Below are positions 25,900-34,285 of a DNA stretch of 45,493 bases, piece by piece. Each line of letters begins with the position of its first letter. The first letter of the stretch is position 1. The translations under genes were made by a program, and so were the position numbers. The notes below the pieces were generated by a model. That model made no database searches. It was not told where the DNA came from and worked only from the letters and a program-made list of their open reading frames with translations. The stretch comes from JAHFUI01 sp041485905 (lineage in GTDB: Bacteria; Acidobacteriota; Vicinamibacteria; Vicinamibacterales; CAVVIG01), in the NCBI GenBank assembly GCA_041485905.1, contig JBGPKK010000021.1, positions 1 through 45,493 of the forward strand. The letters run 5' to 3'.

Positions 25900-25913
25900 G
25901 GGCAGGTACGATA

Positions 25914-26714
25914 TCAGAGTAAGCGCGCGTCGAAGGGCAGCGGCAACAGGTCCGCGAGCCGATGCGTGCCTGTTTCCCCGGTGAGGTTGGCCAACCGGAT
26001 CTCGAGGTTGCCGCAAAACTCCCACAGGATCTGCCGGCACGCGCCGCAGGGCGGCGTCGGCGCGTCGGTGTCGGCGACGATGGCGATGCGGGTGAAGTGG
26101 CGGTGGCCGTCCGACACCGCTTTGAGCACCGCCACCTGCTCCGCGCAGACACTCAGACCGTAGGTGGCGTTCTCGACGTTGCAGCCGGTGATGATGGTGC
26201 CATCGGTCGTCTCGAGCGCAGCGCCGACCTTAAACGTGGAAAACGCTGCGGCGGCGTTCTCGCGGGCGCGGCGCGCGGCGCCCACAAGATCGGTGGTGCG
26301 TTCGCGCAGCCGTCGCGGCCCCAGCCGCCGCTCGCGGCCCCTCCGGCGCTCGCCGTCCGTCGCTCCGGCGTCCTCGACCCGGCGCTCGAAGCCGGCGCGG
26401 CGATCGCGTTCGGCCGGGGCGCGACGACCCGGGACCGCTTTCGCGTGAGCGACGCGGCGGACGCCGTTGATGACGTGATTGACGAGCGCGATCTCGGACA
26501 ACTGCACGGCAAGAGCGTTCACTTCCGGATCGGAGTGACTCTGTCTGGCCGCGTCGGCGCTGACCCACCGCCGCACCGCGTAAAAGCGAGACGGCGAGGC
26601 TTCGTCGCGTATCGTGTCGGCCTGCGCGTACTGCTTGCGGACGAGCACCTCGTCGAGCTGGCGCACGAGCGCAAGGAATTCGTCTTCGCGGCCGTCCTGC
26701 ACGTCGGCGGTCAT
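25914..26714 (-). CDS. cdd: Fusion: ABM-like barrel domain + cytidine deaminase
   Basis: One uninterrupted frame of 266 codons. Residues 1-85 (VQDGREDEFLALVRQLDEVL, then SRFYAVRRWVSADAARQSHS and DPEV) look like an antibiotic-biosynthesis-monooxygenase-type alpha/beta barrel. Residues 86-140 are an Arg-rich linker. From about 145 a complete cytidine deaminase follows: AAFSTFKVGAALE, zinc ligand Cys190 and proton-shuttling Glu192 in SVCAEQVAV, and Cys223 and Cys226 in PPCGACRQ. Cytidine deaminase makes uridine from cytidine. A GTG at 26285 could instead start a separate 123-residue enzyme, so the fusion is open to doubt; the deaminase itself is not. The gene starts 19 bases after the punA stop. 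Confidence 0.8.
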   Translation of the reverse strand: MTADVQDGREDEFLALVRQLDEVLVRKQYAQADTIRDEASPSRFYAVRRWVSADAARQSHSDPEVNALAVQLSEIALVNHVINGVRRVAHAKAVPGRRAPAERDRRAGFERRVEDAGATDGERRRGRERRLGPRRLRERTTDLVGAARRARENAAAAFSTFKVGAALETTDGTIITGCNVENATYGLSVCAEQVAVLKAVSDGHRHFTRIAIVADTDAPTPPCGACRQILWEFCGNLEIRLANLTGETGTHRLADLLPLPFDARLL

Positions 26715-26733
26715 CACCGAGAGTCGCGTCCGC

Positions 26734-27552
26734 TCAGAGACGGCCAATGATGCCCTCCAGAAGCGCGATGAAGTGACCGCGAACGCGCCGCGCGGTCTCG
26801 AGGACCTCGCCGTGATCCAGGTGCTGCGGCACCACGCCCGCCGCCATGTTGGTGATGCACGAGATGCCGAGCACCTCGATGCCCATATGCCGCGCGACAA
26901 TGGCCTCGGGCACAGTGGACATCCCAACGGCGTCGGCGCCGATCGTGCGCAGATGCCTGATCTCGGCCGGCGTCTCATAGCTGGGACCGAGCACCGCAGC
27001 ATAGACGCCGTGCGGCAGCATCATGGCCGCGTCGCGGCCGGCCTCGTCGGCGATCCGCCGCAGGCGCGGCGAATACACCTCGGTCATATCGGGGAATTGC
27101 TGACCGAATCGATCGTCGTTGATGCCGGCAAGCGGGTTGTCGCCCATGAGGTTGATGTGATCGTCGATCACCATCAACGCGCCCTCCGCCAAGCCGGTGT
27201 TCACCCCGCCGGCGGCGTTGGTCAGAATCAGCGTCTTGACACCGAGCAGGCCCAGCACACGGACCGGGAACGTCACGGTCCGCAGATCGTACCCCTCGTA
27301 CACGTGACTGCGCCCCGCCAGCGCCGCAATCGTCCGGCCTTTGACGCCGCCGACCACCAGACGCCCGTCGTGGCCGATGACACGCGACGGCGGCCAGTGG
27401 GGCAACTCGCCGTACGGCATCGAGACCTGGTGGGCGAGACTGCCCGCGAAATCGCCGAGTCCCGAGCCGAGCACGATCGCGACGCGCGGCACCTCGGGTA
27501 CGCGCGCGCGAACCAGGTCGGCCGCTTCCTTGACGTGGTCGAAATATTCCAT
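26734..27552 (-). CDS. punA: Purine nucleoside phosphorylase (trimeric family)
   Basis: The enzyme splits purine nucleosides with phosphate into base and ribose 1-phosphate. The 272-residue protein has VLGSGLGDFA (phosphate loop), GRSHVYEGY, LTNAAGGVN, GPSYETPAEI and GMSTVPEAIVARHMG in the expected order. The ATG at 27552 overlaps the nupC stop by one base. Relatives with the same fold act on methylthioadenosine; the downstream mtnA makes such activity worth considering, but the sequence cannot settle it. Confidence 0.94.
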   Translation of the reverse strand: MEYFDHVKEAADLVRARVPEVPRVAIVLGSGLGDFAGSLAHQVSMPYGELPHWPPSRVIGHDGRLVVGGVKGRTIAALAGRSHVYEGYDLRTVTFPVRVLGLLGVKTLILTNAAGGVNTGLAEGALMVIDDHINLMGDNPLAGINDDRFGQQFPDMTEVYSPRLRRIADEAGRDAAMMLPHGVYAAVLGPSYETPAEIRHLRTIGADAVGMSTVPEAIVARHMGIEVLGISCITNMAAGVVPQHLDHGEVLETARRVRGHFIALLEGIIGRL

Positions 27553-28892
27553 CACAACAGGAATCCCGCGATGGCCGCCGTCATAAAATTCGCCAGTGTA
27601 CCCGCGAACATCGCGCGCATCCCGAGCCGCGCCAGATCGTGGCGGCGATTCGGCGCGAGCGCGCTGATGCCGCCGATCTGGATGCCGATCGATCCGAAGT
27701 TCGCGAAGCCGCACAGAGCGAACGTCGCAATCGTGAACGACTTCGGGTCCAGCATCGCTTTCATGGCCCCCAGCTGTGAGTAGGCGATGAATTCGTTGAG
27801 AACCATCCGTGTCCCGAGCAGATTGCCGATGGCGGGCGCGTCGCGCCAGGGCACGCCCATGCTCCACGCGGCCGGGGCGAACACCCACCCGAACACCTGC
27901 TGCAGGCTCAGGTGCGCGAGGCCGAGCAGCGCGTTGACGAGCGCAACCAGAGCGATGAACGAGATCAGGATCGCGAGCACGTTGAGCGCGAGATGCAGCC
28001 CTTCGATGGTGCCCCGCGCCGCGGCATCGATCACGTTCACGTCGGCCTGCGATACCTCGATCTGCACCGTTCCCATGGTCTTGGGGATCTTCGTCTCCGG
28101 CACGAACAGCTTCGCCATCATGATGGAGCCGGGCGCCGTCATAATCACCGCCGTCAGGAGATGCCTCGCTTCGGCGCCGAACAGAATATAGGCCACCATG
28201 ATGCCGCCCGAAATGTGCGCCATCCCCGACGTCATCACCGTCATCAGCTCAGACTCGGTCAGCTCCGGCAGGTACGGCCGGATGAGCAGCGGCGACTCGG
28301 TCTGACCCATGAAGATGCCGGCCGCGGCCGTCAGCGACTCGGCGCCGCTCGCCCGCATGACGCGGCGTATCAGCAGGGCAAACAGCCGGACGATGAGCTG
28401 CATGATGCCGAGGTAGTACAGGACGGCCGACAGCGCGGCGACAAAAATGATCGTGGGCGCGACCTGAAACGCCACCGGCAGGCCTGACGCGCCGGGCCCA
28501 AGAGCCTGCGCGATCGTCCGCCACTGGGTGCTGTCGCCGAGGGGACCGAAGACGAACGCCCCCCCAATGAACGCAAAGCCCAGAAGCGTCGTCACCCAGT
28601 TGCCGAGCACGGTGAACACCTGCTGACCAATGGCCGTCTTGAGCACGACGAGCGCGAAGACGACCTGGAGGCCGAACCCCCACGCGATCGTGCGGACGTC
28701 GATCGATCGCCGATGGGTCGAGCACGCATAGGCGATCGCAAAGATGGCGGACGCGCCGACCAGCGGCTGCGCACGCGCCACGCCCATCCACGCGGCGATC
28801 GCCCCCGCCGCCGCCAGGCCAATCGCCGCGGCCGCAATCGTCAGGTCGGTCATCCCCGACCGGGGGATCGCAGCGTCAACGTCAACCGACAT
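27552..28892 (-). CDS. nupC: Concentrative nucleoside transporter (CNT/NupC)
   Basis: This 446-residue membrane protein imports nucleosides with an ion gradient. The family signatures are present: IFMGQTESPLLIRPYL (the GQTE nucleoside/cation site), SGMAHISGGIMVAYI, and EFIAYSQLGAM followed by ALCGFANFGSIGIQIGG near the C-terminus. The N-terminal 100 residues hold three further hydrophobic segments. It overlaps deoA upstream and punA downstream by one base each (TGATG), so all three are probably translated together. Confidence 0.94.
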   Translation of the reverse strand: MSVDVDAAIPRSGMTDLTIAAAAIGLAAAGAIAAWMGVARAQPLVGASAIFAIAYACSTHRRSIDVRTIAWGFGLQVVFALVVLKTAIGQQVFTVLGNWVTTLLGFAFIGGAFVFGPLGDSTQWRTIAQALGPGASGLPVAFQVAPTIIFVAALSAVLYYLGIMQLIVRLFALLIRRVMRASGAESLTAAAGIFMGQTESPLLIRPYLPELTESELMTVMTSGMAHISGGIMVAYILFGAEARHLLTAVIMTAPGSIMMAKLFVPETKIPKTMGTVQIEVSQADVNVIDAAARGTIEGLHLALNVLAILISFIALVALVNALLGLAHLSLQQVFGWVFAPAAWSMGVPWRDAPAIGNLLGTRMVLNEFIAYSQLGAMKAMLDPKSFTIATFALCGFANFGSIGIQIGGISALAPNRRHDLARLGMRAMFAGTLANFMTAAIAGFLL

Positions 28893-30196
28893 CAGTGAGC
28901 CTCACCCAGAATGAGCGGCTGTGCCGCCGGCCGTTGATCGCCGATCTCGATGGCCTGGGCGACCAGCGCCACGGCGGCCTCGAGCCGGGGCCGATGACGG
29001 TAGCGCAGCTCGAGGACCGCGTCGCCGGCACGCACTTCGTCACCTGGTTTCGCCAGCACCATGATGCCGACGCCCGGGTCGATCGCCTCGTCCACGCGAT
29101 CGCGCCCGGCCCCAAGACTCACCGACGCGCGGCCGACGAGCGCGGCATCGACCTTCGTCAGAAATCCGGTGCGGGGTGCCGCCACGACGTGGCATTCGGG
29201 AGCGGCCGGGAAGCGGCTGTAGTCTTCCACCACGCGCGGATCGCCGCCCTGCTCCTCGATGATCCGCCGGAACCGGTCGAGGCCTGCGCCCGACGCGATC
29301 GCATCGCGGACCTGCTCTTCGCCGTCGGCCAGATCGTCGGCCACGCGCCCGAGAACGAGGAGGCGGGCCGCCAGCTCCACCGAGAGGTCCCTGACGTCGG
29401 CCGGTCCGCCGCCCTTGAGCACTTCAAGGCATTCGATCACTTCGACCGCGTTGCCCACAGCGCGTCCGAGCGGCGCATCCATTCGCGTGATGAGCGCTTC
29501 GGTCTTCACACCCGCGGCGTTGCCGATCAACACAAGCGACTCAGCGAGGCGGCGGGAATCGGATTCGGTCTTCATGAACGCACCGCTGCCCGTCTTCACA
29601 TCGAGGACGAGGGCGTCGATACCTTCAGCGATCTTCTTGCTCATGATGGACGCGGTGATGAGCGGGATGCTCTCGATGGTCCCCGTCACGTCGCGCAGCG
29701 CGTACAGCGTCTTGTCGGCCGGAGCGACCTGCGCCGTCTGCGCGATCATCGCGCACCCGACGCGTCCGAGTGCCGCCTTCATTTCGTCGAGCGACAGGTT
29801 GACGCGGAACCCTGGAATCGCCGAGAGCTTGTCAAGCGTTCCGCCCGTATGTCCCAGGCCCCGCCCCGACATCATCGGCACCATCACGCCGCACGCGGCG
29901 GCGAGCGGCGCCAGCACGAGCGACGTCTTGTCGCCCACGCCGCCGGTACTATGCTTGTCCACTTTCAGGCCGGGGATGTCCGACAGGTCGACGCGCCCGC
30001 CGGAATAGACCATCGCGTCGGTCAACGACGCAGTTTCCTCGGTGTTCATCCCGCGCAGGAGAATCGCCATCAACAGCGCGGACGCTTGATAGTCGGGCCA
30101 CGTCCCCGCCGTCACGCCGGTCACGAAAAACTGAATCTCGTCGCGATTGAGGACTCCTCCGTCGCGCTTTTTCAGGATGACGTCGACCGCACGCAT
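28892..30196 (-). CDS. deoA: Thymidine / pyrimidine-nucleoside phosphorylase
   Basis: It cleaves pyrimidine (deoxy)nucleosides with phosphate. The 434-residue protein has the normal length. The signature KHSTGGVGDKTSLVLAPL is followed by MSGRGLGHTGGTLDKL, and KTGSGAFMKT binds phosphate. The RFRR-type C-terminal domain (GVGIMVLAKPGDEV) completes the fold. Whether it prefers thymidine or also takes uridine is not decidable by eye. It is the first gene of the minus-strand nucleoside operon; the 102-base gap upstream holds a strong palindrome at 30230-30261. Confidence 0.94.
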   Translation of the reverse strand: MRAVDVILKKRDGGVLNRDEIQFFVTGVTAGTWPDYQASALLMAILLRGMNTEETASLTDAMVYSGGRVDLSDIPGLKVDKHSTGGVGDKTSLVLAPLAAACGVMVPMMSGRGLGHTGGTLDKLSAIPGFRVNLSLDEMKAALGRVGCAMIAQTAQVAPADKTLYALRDVTGTIESIPLITASIMSKKIAEGIDALVLDVKTGSGAFMKTESDSRRLAESLVLIGNAAGVKTEALITRMDAPLGRAVGNAVEVIECLEVLKGGGPADVRDLSVELAARLLVLGRVADDLADGEEQVRDAIASGAGLDRFRRIIEEQGGDPRVVEDYSRFPAAPECHVVAAPRTGFLTKVDAALVGRASVSLGAGRDRVDEAIDPGVGIMVLAKPGDEVRAGDAVLELRYRHRPRLEAAVALVAQAIEIGDQRPAAQPLILGEAH

Positions 30197-30229
30197 GAAT
30201 CCGGCAGTATAGCGCCTGAACAGCCCCTG

Positions 30230-30261
30230 GCAGTCCGTGGCGCGCCTCCGGCACGGACTGC
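30230..30261. repeat. Palindrome in the divergent deoA / shared-module gap
   Basis: Perfect 10-bp arms GCAGTCCGTG (30230-30239) and CACGGACTGC (30252-30261) enclose 12 bases. It lies in the 102-base region between two divergent transcription units. It could be an operator for the nucleoside operon or another dispersed palindrome; no T-tract follows. Confidence 0.6.
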
Positions 30262-30298
30262 TAGCCTCTCATCCGCCAGTCCAGCGATAATTCAAAGA

Positions 30299-30676
30299 AT
30301 GGCCCAGGTTTCCCAGCTTTCCCCGGAGTTGGCCCGAGGACTGCCGCTGTTGGCTCGCGCGCTCGTCACGGCCGTTCGAAACTGGGCCCTCTATCCGCCT
30401 GAACATCCGGCAGTAGCGCAGTCGCTCGAGCGCCTCAGTGCAGCGATTCGTCAGACCGCCGGCGGCGGAGCATTCTCAGTCGCTGTCACGCCCGACACTT
30501 TCCTCGTCGAAGGCGCGCCGGCCGATCGCATCCAGTCCGCGACTGCCGATGGGACCGCGACGGGCGGGGCGACCATCCCCGCGCCGTGGTGGAAGCGGTC
30601 GAGCCAGACACGATCGACATTGATCCGTCGCAGTATCTCGGAACCGGATGAGTTGCGGGATTGGATAGCTGGGTAA
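30299..30676 (+). pseudogene. Truncated paralogue carrying the shared N-terminal module
   Basis: The 125-codon frame begins like the next two genes. ARALVTAVRNWALYPPEHPA followed by FSVAVTPDTFLVEGAPAD matches ARACKAAARAVALYPSAHPA and KLTVLPDSMLLDGRAPA of the gene at 30681. After about residue 78 the similarity stops, and the remaining 47 residues (GGATIPAPWWKRSSQTR...) look like out-of-frame sequence; a neighbouring frame there gives an acidic stretch VEPDTIDIDPSQYLG that looks more protein-like. I read it as a gene that lost its middle by deletion and ends in a shifted frame. It stops 4 bases before the ATG of the next gene. Confidence 0.6.
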
Positions 30677-30680
30677 GGTG

Positions 30681-31340
30681 ATGAGCGACAACGCCGCTTC
30701 GCTGGCGCCCGACGAAACGGCGCGTCTGAGCGAGTTCGCCCGGGCGTGCAAAGCGGCGGCGCGCGCCGTCGCCCTCTATCCCTCCGCGCATCCAGCCATC
30801 GCCGCGACGCTCGCGCGCCTCGTCGACCTGACGGCGCCCGCCCAGCTCCCCTATCCGCTCAAGCTGACGGTGCTGCCGGATTCGATGTTGCTCGACGGCC
30901 GGGCGCCCGCGCGAATCGACCAGGCGGTTCGCGAGCTGGCCTCCCTTCTGCACGACCATCTGGTCGGCGAAATCACCATCCATCCAGGCGGCGACGTCGA
31001 GGCGTGGCGCAGTTTTCTCATCCTGCTCGCCCGCACCTCGGACTCGGTTCGCACCGACGGCGGCATCGCCCGACTGTGGACGACGATGGGTGGCAGGCAT
31101 GTGGAGCTGCGGGAGATCGACTACGCCGAGGTCATGCGGGAGCGCGCGGGCGGCCAGGCTGCTGTGTGGGAACGGATCATCGCCAGCTGTCTGGAAGGCG
31201 ACGCGTTCGATTTGAACGAGGACGCGATCCGATGGCTGTTGAAATCGCCGGCGACCAGCAGCGCCTGGCGGAGCTCGTCGCGGCGCTCGACGATCGGGCC
31301 GCGGCACGCGGCGGGCTTCCGGCCAGGACCGCCGCGCTGA
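30681..31340 (+). CDS. N-terminal part of a HEAT-repeat protein with shared module (frameshifted)
   Basis: The frame from the ATG at 30681 gives about 219 residues. Residues 1-190 are convincing: the shared module (ACKAAARAVALYPSAHPAIAA, KLTVLPDSMLLDG, ELASLLHDHLVGEITIHPGGDVE), then IDYAEVMRERAGGQAAVWERII and LNEDAIRWLL. After that the frame decays into Ser/Arg/Pro-rich sequence, while good sequence continues in the frame opening at 31232. Adding one G after the TTG near 31240 would give a seamless RWLLEIAGDQQRL. So this and the next entry are most likely one gene of about 745 codons split by a single-base deletion, either real or a sequencing error. Function unknown. Confidence 0.7.
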   Translation: MSDNAASLAPDETARLSEFARACKAAARAVALYPSAHPAIAATLARLVDLTAPAQLPYPLKLTVLPDSMLLDGRAPARIDQAVRELASLLHDHLVGEITIHPGGDVEAWRSFLILLARTSDSVRTDGGIARLWTTMGGRHVELREIDYAEVMRERAGGQAAVWERIIASCLEGDAFDLNEDAIRWLLKSPATSSAWRSSSRRSTIGPRHAAGFRPGPPR

Positions 31341-32917
31341 TCCGCATGCTTCGCGGCATCGCCGAGGCGGCGCCGAACACGGACCAGGAGCAGTTGGAGG
31401 GCGTGCTGCGCAGCCTGTCGGCGGCGCTCGGCCAGGTGTCGCCCGATCTGATGCTGGAGCTGCTGTCCTATCGACGGGCCGCAGACGATCGCACCGCCGG
31501 CGCACCGCGGATCGTCGGCGAGGTCGTCGGACGGATGTCGGATCAGACCATCGCGACGTTCGTCACCCGGAGCGTCGTGAAGGAGGGAACGGCCACCGAC
31601 CGCCTGGCGCAGGCGTTTCACGCACTCGTGCCCGATGGCGAACGACGGCATCACCTGGTGGGCCTCGCGCACGACGAGACCGCGGCATCGCCGCTCGGCC
31701 AGATGGACGGGTTCGAGTCGATGTGGACGAACGTCTCGAACATGCTGACGTCGTACTCCGACGAGTCCTACGTCTCCGACGCGTACGGACGCGAGCTCTC
31801 CGGCGCCCGCACGCAGGCGATTGAGGTGGAGCGCGTCGCCGACGATCCACCCGAGCGGATGGCGTCATGGCTCGGGACCGTCGCGCCGAGCGCTGTCCGC
31901 GGCCTCGATTTGACGCTGCTGATGGATCTGCTCCGGATCGAAGAGGACCCGGAGAGGTGGCGCGCGCTGATGCCCGCGATCGTCTCGCAGATTGAAGATC
32001 TGCTGCTCGTCGGCGACTTCGACGCGGCCGCCGAGCTCGTGGGGGTGCTCGTCCACGAGGCGGGGCCCGCGGACAACCCGGCACGCAAGCCCGCGTCGAC
32101 CGCCGCAATCCAGAAGCTCGCCGGCGGCGCGATGATGCGGCACATCGTCTCGCACCTTGCGACGCTCGACGATGCGCAGTTCGAGCGCGTGAAAGCGCTC
32201 TGCCTCGCGATCGGGGAGATGCTGGTTCGGCCGCTCGCCGAGGCGCTGTCGAGCGAAGAGCGCGGCCGTACGCGTGAGCGCCTGACGGCGCTCCTCATCG
32301 CGTTTGGCGCGACCGGCCGGCAGACGGTGGAGCGGTTGAAGAGCTCGCCGAACGCCGCCGTTCGCCGGACCGCCATCTACTTGTTGCGCGAGTTCGGTGG
32401 TATCGACGCGCTCCCCGACCTGACGGCGTTGCTGGGCGACAGGGAGACGCAGGTCCAGCGCGAGGCCGTGCGCGCGATTCTCAACATCGGCACCGGCGCC
32501 GCCTACGACGTGCTGCAGCAGGCGCTGACGCAGGGCACGGCACAATCGCGGGACGCGATCATGCAGGCGATCGGCCTCATACGCGACGAGCGGGCGACGC
32601 CGCTCTTCGCGTACATCGTTGGTCACATCGATCACCGGGGGCCGCTCGCACCGGTGTACCTGCGCGCCATCGAATCGCTGGGTGCGCTGCGCGATCCGGA
32701 AGCGATCGAGCCGCTCAAAGCGGCGCTCTACCGCGGTGAATGGTGGGCGCCGCGGCGGACCGCGCTCCTGCGCTCGGCAGCGGCGACCGCCCTTGCGCGC
32801 ATCGGCACGCCAGCCGCGGTCGACATCCTGCGGGAAGCGGCGGCGTCGCGCTCACGACGGATCCGCGCCGCGTCCGGTCCGGCTCTTGCGCGGACCGCGT
32901 CGAACAGACGCCGGTAG
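31232..32917 (+). CDS. C-terminal part of the HEAT-repeat protein (frameshifted)
   Basis: The second half reads from 31232 (a chance ATG) and gives 561 residues, nearly all helical. The last 200 residues hold HEAT-type repeats: AVRRTAIYLLREFGGIDALP, QVQREAVRAILNIGTGAAYD, LAPVYLRAIESLGALRDPEA, and RTALLRSAAATALARIGTPA. Such alpha-solenoids usually serve as scaffolds or binding surfaces. No catalytic motif, signal peptide or membrane segment is seen. It ends 3 bases before the HD-GYP gene, which implies co-transcription and perhaps a physical partnership. Confidence 0.75.
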   Translation: MAVEIAGDQQRLAELVAALDDRAAARGGLPARTAALIRMLRGIAEAAPNTDQEQLEGVLRSLSAALGQVSPDLMLELLSYRRAADDRTAGAPRIVGEVVGRMSDQTIATFVTRSVVKEGTATDRLAQAFHALVPDGERRHHLVGLAHDETAASPLGQMDGFESMWTNVSNMLTSYSDESYVSDAYGRELSGARTQAIEVERVADDPPERMASWLGTVAPSAVRGLDLTLLMDLLRIEEDPERWRALMPAIVSQIEDLLLVGDFDAAAELVGVLVHEAGPADNPARKPASTAAIQKLAGGAMMRHIVSHLATLDDAQFERVKALCLAIGEMLVRPLAEALSSEERGRTRERLTALLIAFGATGRQTVERLKSSPNAAVRRTAIYLLREFGGIDALPDLTALLGDRETQVQREAVRAILNIGTGAAYDVLQQALTQGTAQSRDAIMQAIGLIRDERATPLFAYIVGHIDHRGPLAPVYLRAIESLGALRDPEAIEPLKAALYRGEWWAPRRTALLRSAAATALARIGTPAAVDILREAAASRSRRIRAASGPALARTASNRRR

Positions 32918-32920
32918 CCT

Positions 32921-34285
32921 ATGGAGGACAAACACCCGCATCTCGCCGACCAGTTCCTGCGCCGCTTTGCCGCGGCCGTGCGGTCGGCCCAGCTCTACTC
33001 GACGCGTCATCCGATCATCACGCGCAACATCGCGGCGCTGGCGGCGGCCGTCGACGCGCTGCACGCCTCACAGCCGGCCATTACCGTCGGCATCATCGGA
33101 TCCGAAGTCGTCGTCTGCGACGTGCCAGTGGGCAAAGCGGACTCGCTCGGCGACGTCATGCGGCGGATGCATGGCGCCGGCATCGAGCGAATCGTGATCG
33201 ACCGCGGCGCAGACGTCGAGGAACTCACCACGCTGGTCCAGACGCTGGCATCGATGGAGGCGCGCAAGAGCAGCGATGGCGAACCCCCATTCCCCACGCT
33301 CCCGCACATCCGCGTCAGCCGCATCGGGCTCGAACAGCGCGTGGAAGGCCGCCTCTCCGACATGGCGACGATCCGGCGCCTGTACACCGACGCCGTGTCC
33401 GTGGCGGGCATCGTCTGGGAAAGCGCCTCGAACGAGAAACAGCCGGATGCCGATGCGGCTCGCGCCATGATCGACGGCCTGGCGCACGCCGTCGCGCAGA
33501 ACCGCACGGCGCTGCTCGCGCTGACTGCGCTCAAGGAGTACGACAACTACACGTTCACGCACATGGTGAACGTCTCGATCCTCACGATGGGCCAGGCGCG
33601 CGGCCTCGGGATCGTTGGTCCGCTCCTGCGCGAGTTCGGCCTCGCCGCGCTGATGCACGATATCGGCAAGGTGAAAACGCCGACCGAGATCCTCAACAAT
33701 CCCGATAAGCTCACCGACGCCGAGTTCGCGATCATGAAGCGCCACACCGTGGACGGCGCTGAAATGCTGCGCGGGACGCCGGAGATTTCCGCGCTCGCGC
33801 CAGTCGTCGCTTTCGAGCACCATCTGCGGCTCGATGGCACAGGGTATCCGGGCGGCGTCGTCCGGGGTTCGCTCAATCTCTGCACGATGTTATGCAGCAT
33901 TGCGGACGTCTTCGACGCCATGCGATCGCAGCGCAAGTACCAGCAGGCATTTCCCACCGACCGCATCCTTGAGGTGTTGAAGCGCAACGACGGCAGCCAG
34001 TTCGATCAGCATCTCGTCCGGCGCTTCGTGCAACTGATTGGCATCTATCCGGCCGGCAACCTGGTGCGCCTCGATACCGGCGAGATTGCCGTCGTCGTCA
34101 AGGCCTATGCGCCCGATCCGTATCGGCCGCAGGTCCGCGTGCTGATCGATCGCGAAGGAAAGCGATTGGATGTCCGGTATGAGATCAATCTCTGGGAAGC
34201 GCCCGGAGGCGACAATCGCCCCTCGGCGGTCGTTGGGCCGCTCGATCCCGGTGACTACGGGATCGATCCGCTCACGCTCATCTGA
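32921..34285 (+). CDS. HD-GYP domain phosphodiesterase with shared N-terminal module
   Basis: HD-GYP proteins hydrolyse cyclic di-GMP. The 454-residue protein has intact motifs: His246-Asp247 in LMHDIGK, EHHLRLDGTGYPGG with His300-His301 and GYP at 308-310, and IADVFDAM after it. Residues 1-110 are the module shared with the two preceding genes (FAAAVRSAQLYSTRHPIITR, IIGSEVVVCDVP, MRRMHGAGIERIVIDRGADVE). There is no receiver domain or membrane segment, so the module probably is the input domain. The C-terminal 60 residues form a small beta-rich domain. It is the last gene of the three-gene cluster. Confidence 0.88.
   Translation: MEDKHPHLADQFLRRFAAAVRSAQLYSTRHPIITRNIAALAAAVDALHASQPAITVGIIGSEVVVCDVPVGKADSLGDVMRRMHGAGIERIVIDRGADVEELTTLVQTLASMEARKSSDGEPPFPTLPHIRVSRIGLEQRVEGRLSDMATIRRLYTDAVSVAGIVWESASNEKQPDADAARAMIDGLAHAVAQNRTALLALTALKEYDNYTFTHMVNVSILTMGQARGLGIVGPLLREFGLAALMHDIGKVKTPTEILNNPDKLTDAEFAIMKRHTVDGAEMLRGTPEISALAPVVAFEHHLRLDGTGYPGGVVRGSLNLCTMLCSIADVFDAMRSQRKYQQAFPTDRILEVLKRNDGSQFDQHLVRRFVQLIGIYPAGNLVRLDTGEIAVVVKAYAPDPYRPQVRVLIDREGKRLDVRYEINLWEAPGGDNRPSAVVGPLDPGDYGIDPLTLI

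Noticed and set aside
24853..26163. A 436-codon plus-strand open frame
   Set aside because: It is antisense to mtnA and the deaminase, which retain catalytic residues.
28895..30298. Long plus-strand open frame running antisense to deoA into the short gene at 30299
   Set aside because: It is a GC-driven shadow of deoA, rich in Arg/His with no domain pattern; only the part from 30299 shows protein-like sequence.
31232..31260. Programmed -1 frameshift in the HEAT-repeat gene
   Set aside because: No slippery heptamer or following pseudoknot is apparent, and a single missing G explains the change better.
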